Positions 8,979 through 16,164 of a stretch of DNA of 64,000 nucleotides are shown here, piece after piece. Position 1 is the first letter of the stretch. Every line of letters begins with the position of its first letter. The stretch comes from Thiomicrospira aerophila AL3 (GTDB lineage Bacteria > Pseudomonadota > Gammaproteobacteria > Thiomicrospirales > Thiomicrospiraceae), in contig NZ_CP007030.1 in the NCBI RefSeq assembly GCF_000227665.2, forward strand, positions 1,860,001-1,924,000, given 5' to 3'. The translations under genes were made by a program, and so were the position numbers. The notes under the pieces are model-generated. The model saw only the letters and a program-made list of their open reading frames with translations. It did no database searches and was not told the DNA's origin.

Positions 8979-10231
8979 TCTGCTTGCGGTGGCGTAATGG
9001 TGATTAACTGTTGCGCCACACAATAAGCTTGTGACAATACGGCCGTTAATAAATAGCCACCTGTGGGCGCTTCCCAGTCCAACATTTCCCCAATACAATA
9101 ACAACCAGGCCTGCTAATGAGCTGCCCAAACGCGTCTATAGCATCGAATTTAACCCCGCCGGCACTACTAATGGCTTCTGCAATTGGTCTTGTTTTTATC
9201 AAATCCAATGGATAGTGTTTAAGCAAGCCTGCTAACTCAGTTGGATCATCCAGTGCTGAATTTAGCTCGGCGCTTGAACGCTTTTCGCGCAGCAGCCCCA
9301 AGCGAAGGGCATCTAGTCCTGCTCGCTTTAAGAAATTGGACAGCGACAACTTACCTCTCGGCTTATTCAAGCGCGCGATCAACTGTGACTCGGTCAACGC
9401 AGGAAATAAGTCCAATTCGACTGAAACATAGCCCTGTTGAATCAAGGCGTCGCGTATCACTCTCGATAAACTGTAGATTAAGCTGCCTTCCAAGCCCGCT
9501 TCAGTAATTAAACATTCACCGACCTGTGACCAGGCCTGCTGATGCACATCGATGACGTTTAAACACACGTTTTTAAGCGGCTGACCGGCAAAGTTTTGCC
9601 TAAACACCTCCGACCAGGCCTGCTCAAAACCACAATTAGCCGGTAAAAAAGGGGCTATCGTATCCTGCTTAAAAAAATCAATCCAGGCACCATTTGAGCC
9701 TAAATGCGGCCAACTCGCCCCACCCAGCGCCAAAATAACCATGTCTGCCGGAATAATCTGCTCACCATCGGGAGTTTTAAATTTTAATAACTGCTGAGAT
9801 GACGGCGTGGCCTCCCAACCCAGCCATTGATGACGCATCGCAAAATCCACACCACGCCGACGCAATCGCCCCAACCAGGCACGCAACAAAGGGGCGGCTT
9901 TCATATTTTCTGGATAGACTCGCCCCGATGACCCCACAAAGGTATCAATACCAAAACCCTGTACCCAGTCACGCACCTGCTGCGGACCAAATTGCTGCAG
10001 CCAAGGTTTAATCTGCGGTGCTTGCGCGCCATAACCGGCCACAAATTGGTCAAATGCCATGATATGGGTAATATTGAGACCACCCCGCCCGGCTTGCAAA
10101 AACTTACGCCCAGCCGAGGGCATCGCATCAAACACCCTGATTTTAAATCGTGGGTCGGCTGCAAGTTGTTCTGCGACCATTAAACCGCCCGGCCCGGCAC
10201 CTATTACTGCGACCTTGTACAATATGTTCAT
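8975..10231 (-). CDS. HI0933/TIGR03862-type FAD-dependent oxidoreductase
   Basis: Flavoprotein of 418 residues. The N-terminal Rossmann motif AVIGAGPGGLMVAEQL (residues 8-23) is followed by AGRKFLQAGRGGLNITH, the signature of the HI0933-like family; LALGGASWPHLGSNG and the C-terminal TRPIAEAISSAGGVKFDAID with GCYCIGEMLDWEAPTGGYLL complete the FAD site. Length fits TIGR03862 (PP_4765-like). The reaction is not established for the family. Three CAGGCCTG palindromes lie inside. The start has only a weak ribosome site. Confidence 0.88.
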   Translation of the reverse strand: MNILYKVAVIGAGPGGLMVAEQLAADPRFKIRVFDAMPSAGRKFLQAGRGGLNITHIMAFDQFVAGYGAQAPQIKPWLQQFGPQQVRDWVQGFGIDTFVGSSGRVYPENMKAAPLLRAWLGRLRRRGVDFAMRHQWLGWEATPSSQQLLKFKTPDGEQIIPADMVILALGGASWPHLGSNGAWIDFFKQDTIAPFLPANCGFEQAWSEVFRQNFAGQPLKNVCLNVIDVHQQAWSQVGECLITEAGLEGSLIYSLSRVIRDALIQQGYVSVELDLFPALTESQLIARLNKPRGKLSLSNFLKRAGLDALRLGLLREKRSSAELNSALDDPTELAGLLKHYPLDLIKTRPIAEAISSAGGVKFDAIDAFGQLISRPGCYCIGEMLDWEAPTGGYLLTAVLSQAYCVAQQLITITPPQAD

Positions 10232-10260
10232 CTCGATTATCTTTGCTTAAATTGAATCAC

Positions 10261-10287
10261 AAAAAAGCCCCTAGGCAGGGGCTTTTT
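10261..10287 (-). terminator. Rho-independent terminator (bidirectional sequence)
   Basis: Stem AAGCCCCT / AGGGGCTT around the loop AGGC, with an A-run on one side and a T-run on the other. By position it ends the minus-strand TetR-MBL operon before the flavoprotein gene. Confidence 0.85.
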
Positions 10288-10310
10288 TGAAGCGAGTAGC
10301 ATAATAGCAA

Positions 10311-11366
10311 TTAATCAACCGCATCGCCTAAGTCTAAGCCTTTTAATTCACGATAAATATGGCGGGCATTGCCGGCAAAGGTTTGCGCATAAACTTCACG
10401 ATGACTAAATTGCGACTGATCAAGGTTTTCTGCCTCACGAAGTGAGCCGCCGGCGTCAATAATGGCTTGAATTTCGCGATGCATCCACTTGAGATAATCA
10501 TACGTATCTCGCTTGACCGTCGCCATATCGGTAGGCACACCATGGCCTGGCACAATAATCGTACCCTCTGGCGTAAACTCCATAAAACGCTCAAAGGTTT
10601 TAACCCAGGCTTGGGTATCAGTATAGTTAAACAAAGCTAACATCCGGCTTTCATAAGCGTTATCGCCCGGGAAAATCACATTGCGCGATGGCACATAGAG
10701 CGTGGTCGAACCGGGCGTGTGGCCTTTACCAAAATAATGCATTTGCACGACCTCACCGCCACCGACATCAATATCCATGCGCTCATCAAACACCGTAAAT
10801 TCATCTGAAATATCATAGGCCGGTGCGGTTAATTGATGCCCCACTGCTCGTGACCAACGATCTTTGATAATATCCCAGCTGGCATGAAAGTCCGCATGGG
10901 CCTGACGTTGGGAATAAAAATTACGCACGCCCATGTCATACCAATAGCTTGAACCTAGGTGCGCATGACCTTGATGATTTTCAACCGCCACCCATCTAAC
11001 CGGTTTATCCGTAATTTGCTGAATTTGACGATGCAAGGCTTGTGACAAGGCTGGATTGGCACTGCCATTAAATACAAACACCCCATTCTCGAAAATCATA
11101 AAGCTGAGGTTATTGTTTAAACCATAGTTGGAGGGGTTATGCCAAATCATACTGCCTACCACGGTGTAAACACCGTCAGTCACTTTTTGAGCCTGTGGAA
11201 TAGTAATACGTGGACCTAAATAACCCGCTTGACGTTCAGCACGCTCAAGCTCTTGCATGTAATGCTGTAAAGCTCTCGCTAAGGGATCTTGCGCTACCGC
11301 TTGCCCTGCTGTTAGCGCGGCCATACCACCCAGCCCACCTAGAATAAAATCGCGTCGCTTCATCAT
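10311..11366 (-). CDS. Tat-exported metallo-beta-lactamase-fold protein with altered first metal motif
   Basis: About 351 residues. The N-terminus MMKRRDFILGGLGGMAALTAG is a twin-arginine export signal. The MBL fold is shown by the later motifs GKGHTPGSTTLYV, VIFPGDNAYESR and IIVPGHGVP. The first metal motif, normally HxHxDH, reads HQGHAH (about residue 132), lacking the second His and the Asp at their usual places. Catalysis may therefore differ or use one metal. Start chosen at 11366 because AAGGA lies 8 nt upstream; an ATG at 11375 overlaps that site. It follows the TetR gene without a gap, so the two form an operon. Substrate unknown. Confidence 0.85.
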   Translation of the reverse strand: MMKRRDFILGGLGGMAALTAGQAVAQDPLARALQHYMQELERAERQAGYLGPRITIPQAQKVTDGVYTVVGSMIWHNPSNYGLNNNLSFMIFENGVFVFNGSANPALSQALHRQIQQITDKPVRWVAVENHQGHAHLGSSYWYDMGVRNFYSQRQAHADFHASWDIIKDRWSRAVGHQLTAPAYDISDEFTVFDERMDIDVGGGEVVQMHYFGKGHTPGSTTLYVPSRNVIFPGDNAYESRMLALFNYTDTQAWVKTFERFMEFTPEGTIIVPGHGVPTDMATVKRDTYDYLKWMHREIQAIIDAGGSLREAENLDQSQFSHREVYAQTFAGNARHIYRELKGLDLGDAVD

Positions 11367-11371
11367 GAGTA

Positions 11372-12007
11372 TCATCCTTCTTTATTGTCGCCATCGTTAT
11401 TATTGTTTGAATAAGCGATTGCATGCCAACTCGTCGCAATCAATTCGTCTTGGTATGCTGTTAATGGCTTAGGCAGCACACCATCAATATAAAGCTGCAA
11501 AACCCTCAATACGGGTCCAAAGGCGACCGCTGCCATAATAAGCGGATCTTGCTGCTTTATTTCTTTACGCTCGATACCCTGCGCAATGACATCTCGCAAC
11601 ATCATGAACGGCTTGGCTGAACAAGCTGAACGGGTATCGGGCAAAAAATTCTGATGTCGGGCATAGAGTAAAAATGCCATCACATCCTGAAACTCTAGGG
11701 CAAATTGAAACATCCATGCCACCAAAGCACGGTATTGGTCTTTGGAGTGCGCATACTGATCAATAATGATCTGTTGCTGTCGAGAAAGTTCCTCAAACAA
11801 ACGCACCATTAACTCCTTAGCCAGCCCCTCTTTATCACCAAAATGCTTGTAAATACTGCCAATACTCACCCCCGAATCCGCAACTAAGTCAGGAACCGAG
11901 GTTTTGTGAAACCCTTGCTCAACAAACAGTTTCAACGCACTATTAAGCACTTTTGTTTGCAGCTTTGAGCCTTGGTTATGTACAAAAAATAGTCTTGAAG
12001 AGGGCAT
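11372..12007 (-). CDS. TetR/AcrR-family transcriptional regulator
   Basis: 211 residues. The N-terminal helix-turn-helix reads VADSGVSIGSIYKHFGDKEGL (about residues 41-61), preceded by ALKLFVEQGFHKTSVPDL. The C-terminal ligand domain is not recognised. It is the first gene of an operon with the Tat-exported MBL protein, and a perfect palindrome 20 bp upstream of its start is a probable autoregulatory operator. It is divergent from the Na/Pi transporter gene, whose start is about 240 bp away, so it could also affect that promoter. Confidence 0.92.
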   Translation of the reverse strand: MPSSRLFFVHNQGSKLQTKVLNSALKLFVEQGFHKTSVPDLVADSGVSIGSIYKHFGDKEGLAKELMVRLFEELSRQQQIIIDQYAHSKDQYRALVAWMFQFALEFQDVMAFLLYARHQNFLPDTRSACSAKPFMMLRDVIAQGIERKEIKQQDPLIMAAVAFGPVLRVLQLYIDGVLPKPLTAYQDELIATSWHAIAYSNNNNDGDNKEG

Positions 12008-12026
12008 TAAGTTTTCATCTTTAATC

Positions 12027-12046
12027 TAGAATGAATATTCATTCTA
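12027..12046. promoter_or_regulatory. Perfect 20-bp palindrome, probable TetR operator
   Basis: TAGAATGAATATTCATTCTA is its own reverse complement over all 20 bases. It lies 20 bp before the TetR start codon. Size, symmetry and position fit operators of TetR-family repressors that control their own operon. Confidence 0.75.
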
Positions 12047-12245
12047 TTTTTTTTACCTAACAATGAAAAGCCCCGCTTACCCTAAATATTTCAATCACCC
12101 CATCAACAAACTTTAAACCTGACGGCCTTGGTTATTAAATTACTTCGCTTTCATAAACACTCATTGCCTGACTATGGAAAAAGAGTAACATATCGAAGAT
12201 TGCCCAAAGATGGCTTGACATTACTCATACACTACGAGACTCATT

Positions 12246-14051
12246 ATGCTGAAGAAAATACTTTTCCCAGTCATTATTCTATTACTAGCTTACAGCTTTT
12301 GGATTAGCCCCGACTTTAAGGAAACCGCAGCAGGCATTGCCTTGTTTTTATTTGGCATGATGTGTTTGGAAGAAGGTTTTAAAGCTTTTACTGGCGGCAC
12401 GTTAGAAAGCATCTTACGCAAATCAACAAGCCATCAATGGAAAAGCCTCACTTTTGGCATGACAGCCACGACACTAATGCAGTCAAGCACGCTCGTTTCT
12501 TTGGTGACCATTTCGTTCGTTAGTGCACAAATGATTAGCTTAGCAGCCGGTATCGGCATCATCATGGGAGCTAACATAGGCACCACTACAGGTGCCTGGC
12601 TAATTGCGGGCCTTGGATTAAAAGTCGATATAGCCAGTTATGCTATGCCTGCACTTATCTTTGGGGTCATTTTTACCCTTCAAAAAAGTAAAGCCCTCAA
12701 AGGCTTAGGCTATGTCATGCTGGGGGTTGGCTTCCTGTTTTTGGGCATTCACTACATGAAAACCGGCTTCGAAGCGTTTCAGTCAACCGTCGATTTAACT
12801 GCTTATGCGGTACCAGGTCTAGCAGGGGTGCTACTGTTTACGTTAATTGGAGTCATCATCACCACGATCATGCAATCAAGTCATGCGACCTTGCTGGTTA
12901 TTATTGCTGCGCTTGCCACTGGCCAAGTCAGTTATGAAAATGCACTGGCTTTAGCCATTGGTGCCAACTTAGGCAGCGCAGTCACCACGGCTATTGGTGG
13001 CATGGCGGCTAATCTAGGCGGAAAACGCCTCGCGATTGCACACGTACTTTTTAATATTATTACCGCTTTTGTAGCCATACTATTTATTAACCAATTTGTA
13101 TGGGTTGTTGACCATGGCGCTCGCTTATTAGGCATTGCCGATGATAGTTATTTATTAAAACTTGCGCTTTTTCATACCCTGTTTAATATCACGGGCGTAC
13201 TGTTACTTTTCCCGTTTATTAAGCAATTGGAAACACTTTTACAAAAGTATGTAACTTTTGCTCCCAAATCTTCAGAAAAGCCCATTTACCTTCATCCACA
13301 AGCAGTTGAAACACCTGCAACGGCGGTAAGTGCTGTGCGCAAAGAAGTACAGCATCTATTTGATAATGCATATGGCTTGTTAACGCATGGTATTAGTTTG
13401 CGTCGTGCGGTCATTGACTCTGAAGAATCCTTGGTAGATGCAATTAAATACACACGTCGAATCATGCCGCTAGACGTAGATGATATTTATGAAAATAAAA
13501 TTAAAAGCTTACACAGCGAAATCGTGGCCTTTATCGGTGAAGCACAAACGCGAGAATTAACCCATGAAGCGACTGAAGAACTCTATATTTTACGCCAAGC
13601 TAGTCGTGATATTGTTGAAGCCGTTAAAGCCATGAAACATATGCATAAAAATCTTTCGAAGCATGGGGTGTCATCCAACATAGCTGTACGGGAACAATAT
13701 GATGCCATCCGCTTGCAAATTGCAACGCTATTACGTGAATTGCGAATTATTTTACATAGTACTGAAAATGTCACGAGCTTGTCATTAGATTCACTTAAAC
13801 TTACGATGGAAAAATCTAGCCAACAACTAATGGACAGCTTAGATGATATGATTCGTGCTAGACGTATTAACCCGGCAATTGCCACATCCATCATGAACGA
13901 TGAGGCCTATGTGACTGATTTAGCGAAAAACTTAATTGAGGCAGCTCGCACTTTACTACATGACTCAGAACAAAACAGTGTCGATAACTTGGCATTACGA
14001 CCCGATGAAATTCAGACACTTGCTACCAACGAGTCTGATGTTAAAGCTTAG
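12246..14051 (+). CDS. Na/Pi cotransporter family protein with PhoU-like tail
   Basis: Sodium-dependent phosphate transporter of the NptA/YjbB family, 601 residues. The membrane part (about 1-330) has the duplicated QSS signatures TTLMQSSTLVSLVTI and TTIMQSSHATLLVII with GANIGTT and GANLGSAVTTA between them, as in type II Na/Pi symporters. The C-terminal part (about 355-570) is a helical PhoU-like domain. Direction of phosphate flow cannot be told; YjbB of E. coli exports phosphate. No convincing Pho box is seen upstream. A small coiled-coil gene follows after 27 bp and is probably cotranscribed. The gene lies in an 8.4-kb stretch lacking CAGGCCTG. Confidence 0.9.
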   Translation: MLKKILFPVIILLLAYSFWISPDFKETAAGIALFLFGMMCLEEGFKAFTGGTLESILRKSTSHQWKSLTFGMTATTLMQSSTLVSLVTISFVSAQMISLAAGIGIIMGANIGTTTGAWLIAGLGLKVDIASYAMPALIFGVIFTLQKSKALKGLGYVMLGVGFLFLGIHYMKTGFEAFQSTVDLTAYAVPGLAGVLLFTLIGVIITTIMQSSHATLLVIIAALATGQVSYENALALAIGANLGSAVTTAIGGMAANLGGKRLAIAHVLFNIITAFVAILFINQFVWVVDHGARLLGIADDSYLLKLALFHTLFNITGVLLLFPFIKQLETLLQKYVTFAPKSSEKPIYLHPQAVETPATAVSAVRKEVQHLFDNAYGLLTHGISLRRAVIDSEESLVDAIKYTRRIMPLDVDDIYENKIKSLHSEIVAFIGEAQTRELTHEATEELYILRQASRDIVEAVKAMKHMHKNLSKHGVSSNIAVREQYDAIRLQIATLLRELRIILHSTENVTSLSLDSLKLTMEKSSQQLMDSLDDMIRARRINPAIATSIMNDEAYVTDLAKNLIEAARTLLHDSEQNSVDNLALRPDEIQTLATNESDVKA

Positions 14052-14078
14052 TCGACTAACCTTGTCAAAGGAGGACGT

Positions 14079-14429
14079 ATGAAACTCAAAAAGATGCTAA
14101 ATAAGCTAGTTGATTATTTTGATCAAGAGAAACAACAACAACGAAATGAAATTAAAGATCTGCGAAAACTACTAAAGCAACTCAAGGCAAAACAAAAAGA
14201 CTTACAAGACAAATTAAAACAACCGCTGAAACAAGAACAACGGGATAACTTGCAGACAAAGCTTGATGTCGTACTCGCACAACGAGCCAAGGGTAAAGCA
14301 TTGCTGCTGGCGATACGAGAAGAGCGTCAGCATCCATCAACACTGGATGATCAAGCGACTTTAGCCACTATATCAAACGAGCCTAAACAAGCAGAGACCG
14401 AAACGGAACAAAATAAGCCCAATAGCTAA
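14079..14429 (+). CDS. Small charged coiled-coil protein next to the Na/Pi transporter
   Basis: 116 residues, not recognised. Residues about 1-75 are Lys/Gln/Leu-rich and strongly coiled-coil-like (EIKDLRKLLKQLKAKQKDLQ); the last 30 are acidic and low complexity. There is no signal peptide or TM segment, so it is probably cytoplasmic. AAAGGAGG 5 nt before the ATG is a near-perfect ribosome site, and the 27-bp gap to the transporter gene indicates one operon. It may bind the PhoU-like tail of the transporter; that is only a guess from position. Confidence 0.7.
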   Translation: MKLKKMLNKLVDYFDQEKQQQRNEIKDLRKLLKQLKAKQKDLQDKLKQPLKQEQRDNLQTKLDVVLAQRAKGKALLLAIREERQHPSTLDDQATLATISNEPKQAETETEQNKPNS

Positions 14430-14436
14430 CCCTATT

Positions 14437-14468
14437 CAGCCCCAAAATATTTGCGTATATTTGGGCTG
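14437..14468 (+). terminator. Imperfect hairpin after the Na/Pi operon
   Basis: Arms CAGCCCCAAAATAT and ATATTTGGGCTG pair with two bulged bases around a short loop. No T-run follows, so termination is uncertain. It ends 2 bp before the target duplication of the IS element; insertion sequences often land next to such hairpins. Confidence 0.45.
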
Positions 14469-14478
14469 CACAAGTCAT

Positions 14479-14502
14479 GAGAGCGTTCAAAATTCTGTGT
14501 CA
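14479..14502 (+). repeat. Left terminal inverted repeat of the IS256-family element
   Basis: Begins GAGAGCGTTC and ends TCTGTGTCA. It immediately follows the CAAGTCAT duplication. Confidence 0.85.
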
Positions 14503-14512
14503 GCCTAGTTTT

Positions 14513-15718
14513 TTAAATATCCAACGCCTTGTCTAGTCGACCTTCGAAGTGGATGGCTAACTGAGACAAGGCAAGGTTCCAGTTCTGAACCGGCATCGTC
14601 CATTTTTTGGACGCGTTGAGTATGCCAGCATACAGTAGCTTCAACAAGCTATTTTCGTTAGGAAAGCCGCCTTTGGTTTTGGTCAGTTTACGGAACTGGC
14701 GATGCACCGCTTCAATCGCGTTCGTTGTGTAAATCACCCGACGGATGTACTCAGGATATTTAAAGTACACACTGAGGTTATCCCATTTGCGCCGCCAAGA
14801 CGAGATCACAATCGGATAGTGTGCACCCCATTTGGCTTCCAGCTCATCCAGTGCGGCTTCGGCGGCTTGTTTAGTTGCAGCACGGTAAACCGGCTTTAAA
14901 TCTTGCATGAATTCTTTCTGGTTTTTTGAGGCAACATATTTCATTGAGTTGCGGATTTGATGAATCACGCATTGTTGCACTTCAGTCTGTGGGTAGATGC
15001 TGTTAATCGCTTCGACAAAGCCGGTTAAGCCATCCACACTGGCGATCAGAATATCTTTGACGCCACGGTTGTGTAAATCGGTTAAGACAGAGAGCCAGTA
15101 GTTCGCCCCTTCGCTTTCTGAGAGGTACAAGCCAAGTAGTTCTTTGCGGCCTTCGGTGTTGACCCCTAAAATGGTATAGATCGCTTTGCTGACATAGCGC
15201 CCATGGTCTTTGATTTTGTAGTGAATGGCATCGAGCCCAATAAAGGGATAGATTGCGTCTAGTGAGCGCGACTGCCATTCTTTAAGCTCAGGAATCAGTT
15301 GGTCGGTGACAGCGGTAATGGTCGCTTCAGACACATCAATGCCATACAGTTCTTCAATGTGGAAACGGATATCGCGGTAGCTGGTGCCCAGTGCGAACAA
15401 CCCGAGAATTTTCTGGTCGATTTCTGGAGTGAGTTTGGTTTGGTGTTTTTTGATCAGTTGCGGTTCGAACGTACCCTCACGATCACGGGGTGTGTCTAGC
15501 TCAAATTCACCGACACCGCTTTTGACGGTTTTTTTGGTATAGCCATTTTTACGATTAGCTGAAGCGTCATCGGCTAAATGAAGATCCAGTTCGGCTTTAA
15601 GCGCGGCTTCGGTGAGCTGTTTGATCAGTGGGGTCAACACGCCATCTTTGCCAGTGAGACCTTTACCAGATTGAAGCTGTTCTAATGCTTCGTTGAAATC
15701 GAATTGAGGTTTTGTCAT
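14513..15718 (-). CDS. IS256-family (Mutator-type) transposase
   Basis: 401 residues, full length for the family. DDE catalytic residues are seen in GLDAIHYKI (first Asp, near residue 163), LIASVDGLTGF (second Asp, near 229) and YTTNAIEAVHRQFRK (Glu, near 339); the CVIHQIRNSMKYV segment is typical. AAAAAGGAATGACAC precedes the ATG, giving an AAGGA ribosome site. No frameshift is seen, so it is probably functional. Confidence 0.96.
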   Translation of the reverse strand: MTKPQFDFNEALEQLQSGKGLTGKDGVLTPLIKQLTEAALKAELDLHLADDASANRKNGYTKKTVKSGVGEFELDTPRDREGTFEPQLIKKHQTKLTPEIDQKILGLFALGTSYRDIRFHIEELYGIDVSEATITAVTDQLIPELKEWQSRSLDAIYPFIGLDAIHYKIKDHGRYVSKAIYTILGVNTEGRKELLGLYLSESEGANYWLSVLTDLHNRGVKDILIASVDGLTGFVEAINSIYPQTEVQQCVIHQIRNSMKYVASKNQKEFMQDLKPVYRAATKQAAEAALDELEAKWGAHYPIVISSWRRKWDNLSVYFKYPEYIRRVIYTTNAIEAVHRQFRKLTKTKGGFPNENSLLKLLYAGILNASKKWTMPVQNWNLALSQLAIHFEGRLDKALDI

Positions 15719-15750
15719 GTGTCATTCCTTTTTGAGAAATTTTAACGAAA

Positions 15751-15774
15751 TGACACAGATTTCTAAACACTACC
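15751..15774 (-). repeat. Right terminal inverted repeat of the IS256-family element
   Basis: Read on the minus strand it begins GGTAGTGTTT and ends TCTGTGTCA, matching the left end at 17 of 24 positions. CAAGTCAT follows at 15775-15782. Confidence 0.85.
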
Positions 15775-15782
15775 CAAGTCAT

Positions 15783-16164
15783 CGGTTATTGAATTTGAGC
15801 CTGTAAATTAAATTGTGTAAACGCTCATAGTTTAAAAGTTTTCATGAATTTTTATTGCAACCTGGGCTCATTCTGTTACTCTATGCAAGCTTTATTGCTT
15901 TGCTCTCTCATTAGTGACGACTTATTATCTCTGTAAATCTTTACAGATTGATTTCGCTAGACCGAGAGCCATACGGAGCTCGGGAACTTTTAAATGACCT
16001 AGATTGCGTCATTTCTACTTTCTTACTGCATCAGTCCAGCATCGATGTCATCACATCACTGTGTTTAGGTGTGCGCACCATCGCCATAGGACTTGTCCAG
16101 ACCGCCGTTTTTCCGTTGATCTGAGCCATAAGCGTTTTTTCATTAGCACTAAAAGGAAAACCCT
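15783..16164 (+). promoter_or_regulatory. Gene-free 380-bp leader region of the DEAD-box helicase gene
   Basis: No ORF or RNA gene is recognised here. It holds a clear inverted repeat, TCTGTAAA-TC-TTTACAGA (15930-15947), several U-rich stretches, and an AAAAGGAAA ribosome site just before the helicase ATG. Helicases of the DeaD/CsdA type in other bacteria often have long, cold-responsive 5' leaders; whether this one is transcribed as a leader is inference. Its upstream end was separated from the preceding operon by the IS insertion. Confidence 0.4.

Larger units (their letters stand above)
14479..15774 (-). mobile_element. Complete IS256-family insertion sequence
   Basis: 1296-bp element with one intact transposase gene, 24-bp imperfect terminal inverted repeats (17 of 24 positions match, the inner nine TCTGTGTCA identical) and an 8-bp target duplication CAAGTCAT at 14471-14478 and 15775-15782. 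Size, single Mutator-type transposase and 8-bp duplication are all characteristic of IS256. The intact duplication and open frame suggest a recent insertion. It separates the Na/Pi operon from the leader of the helicase gene. Confidence 0.93.

Noticed and set aside
12150-12170. Pho box before the Na/Pi transporter (CTTTCAT...CACTCAT)
   Set aside because: Half-sites are spaced 10 rather than 11 bp and the second matches poorly.
12215-12220. TTGACA as -35 of the Na/Pi transporter gene
   Set aside because: The expected -10 position falls within 10 bp of the start codon and has no TATAAT-like match.
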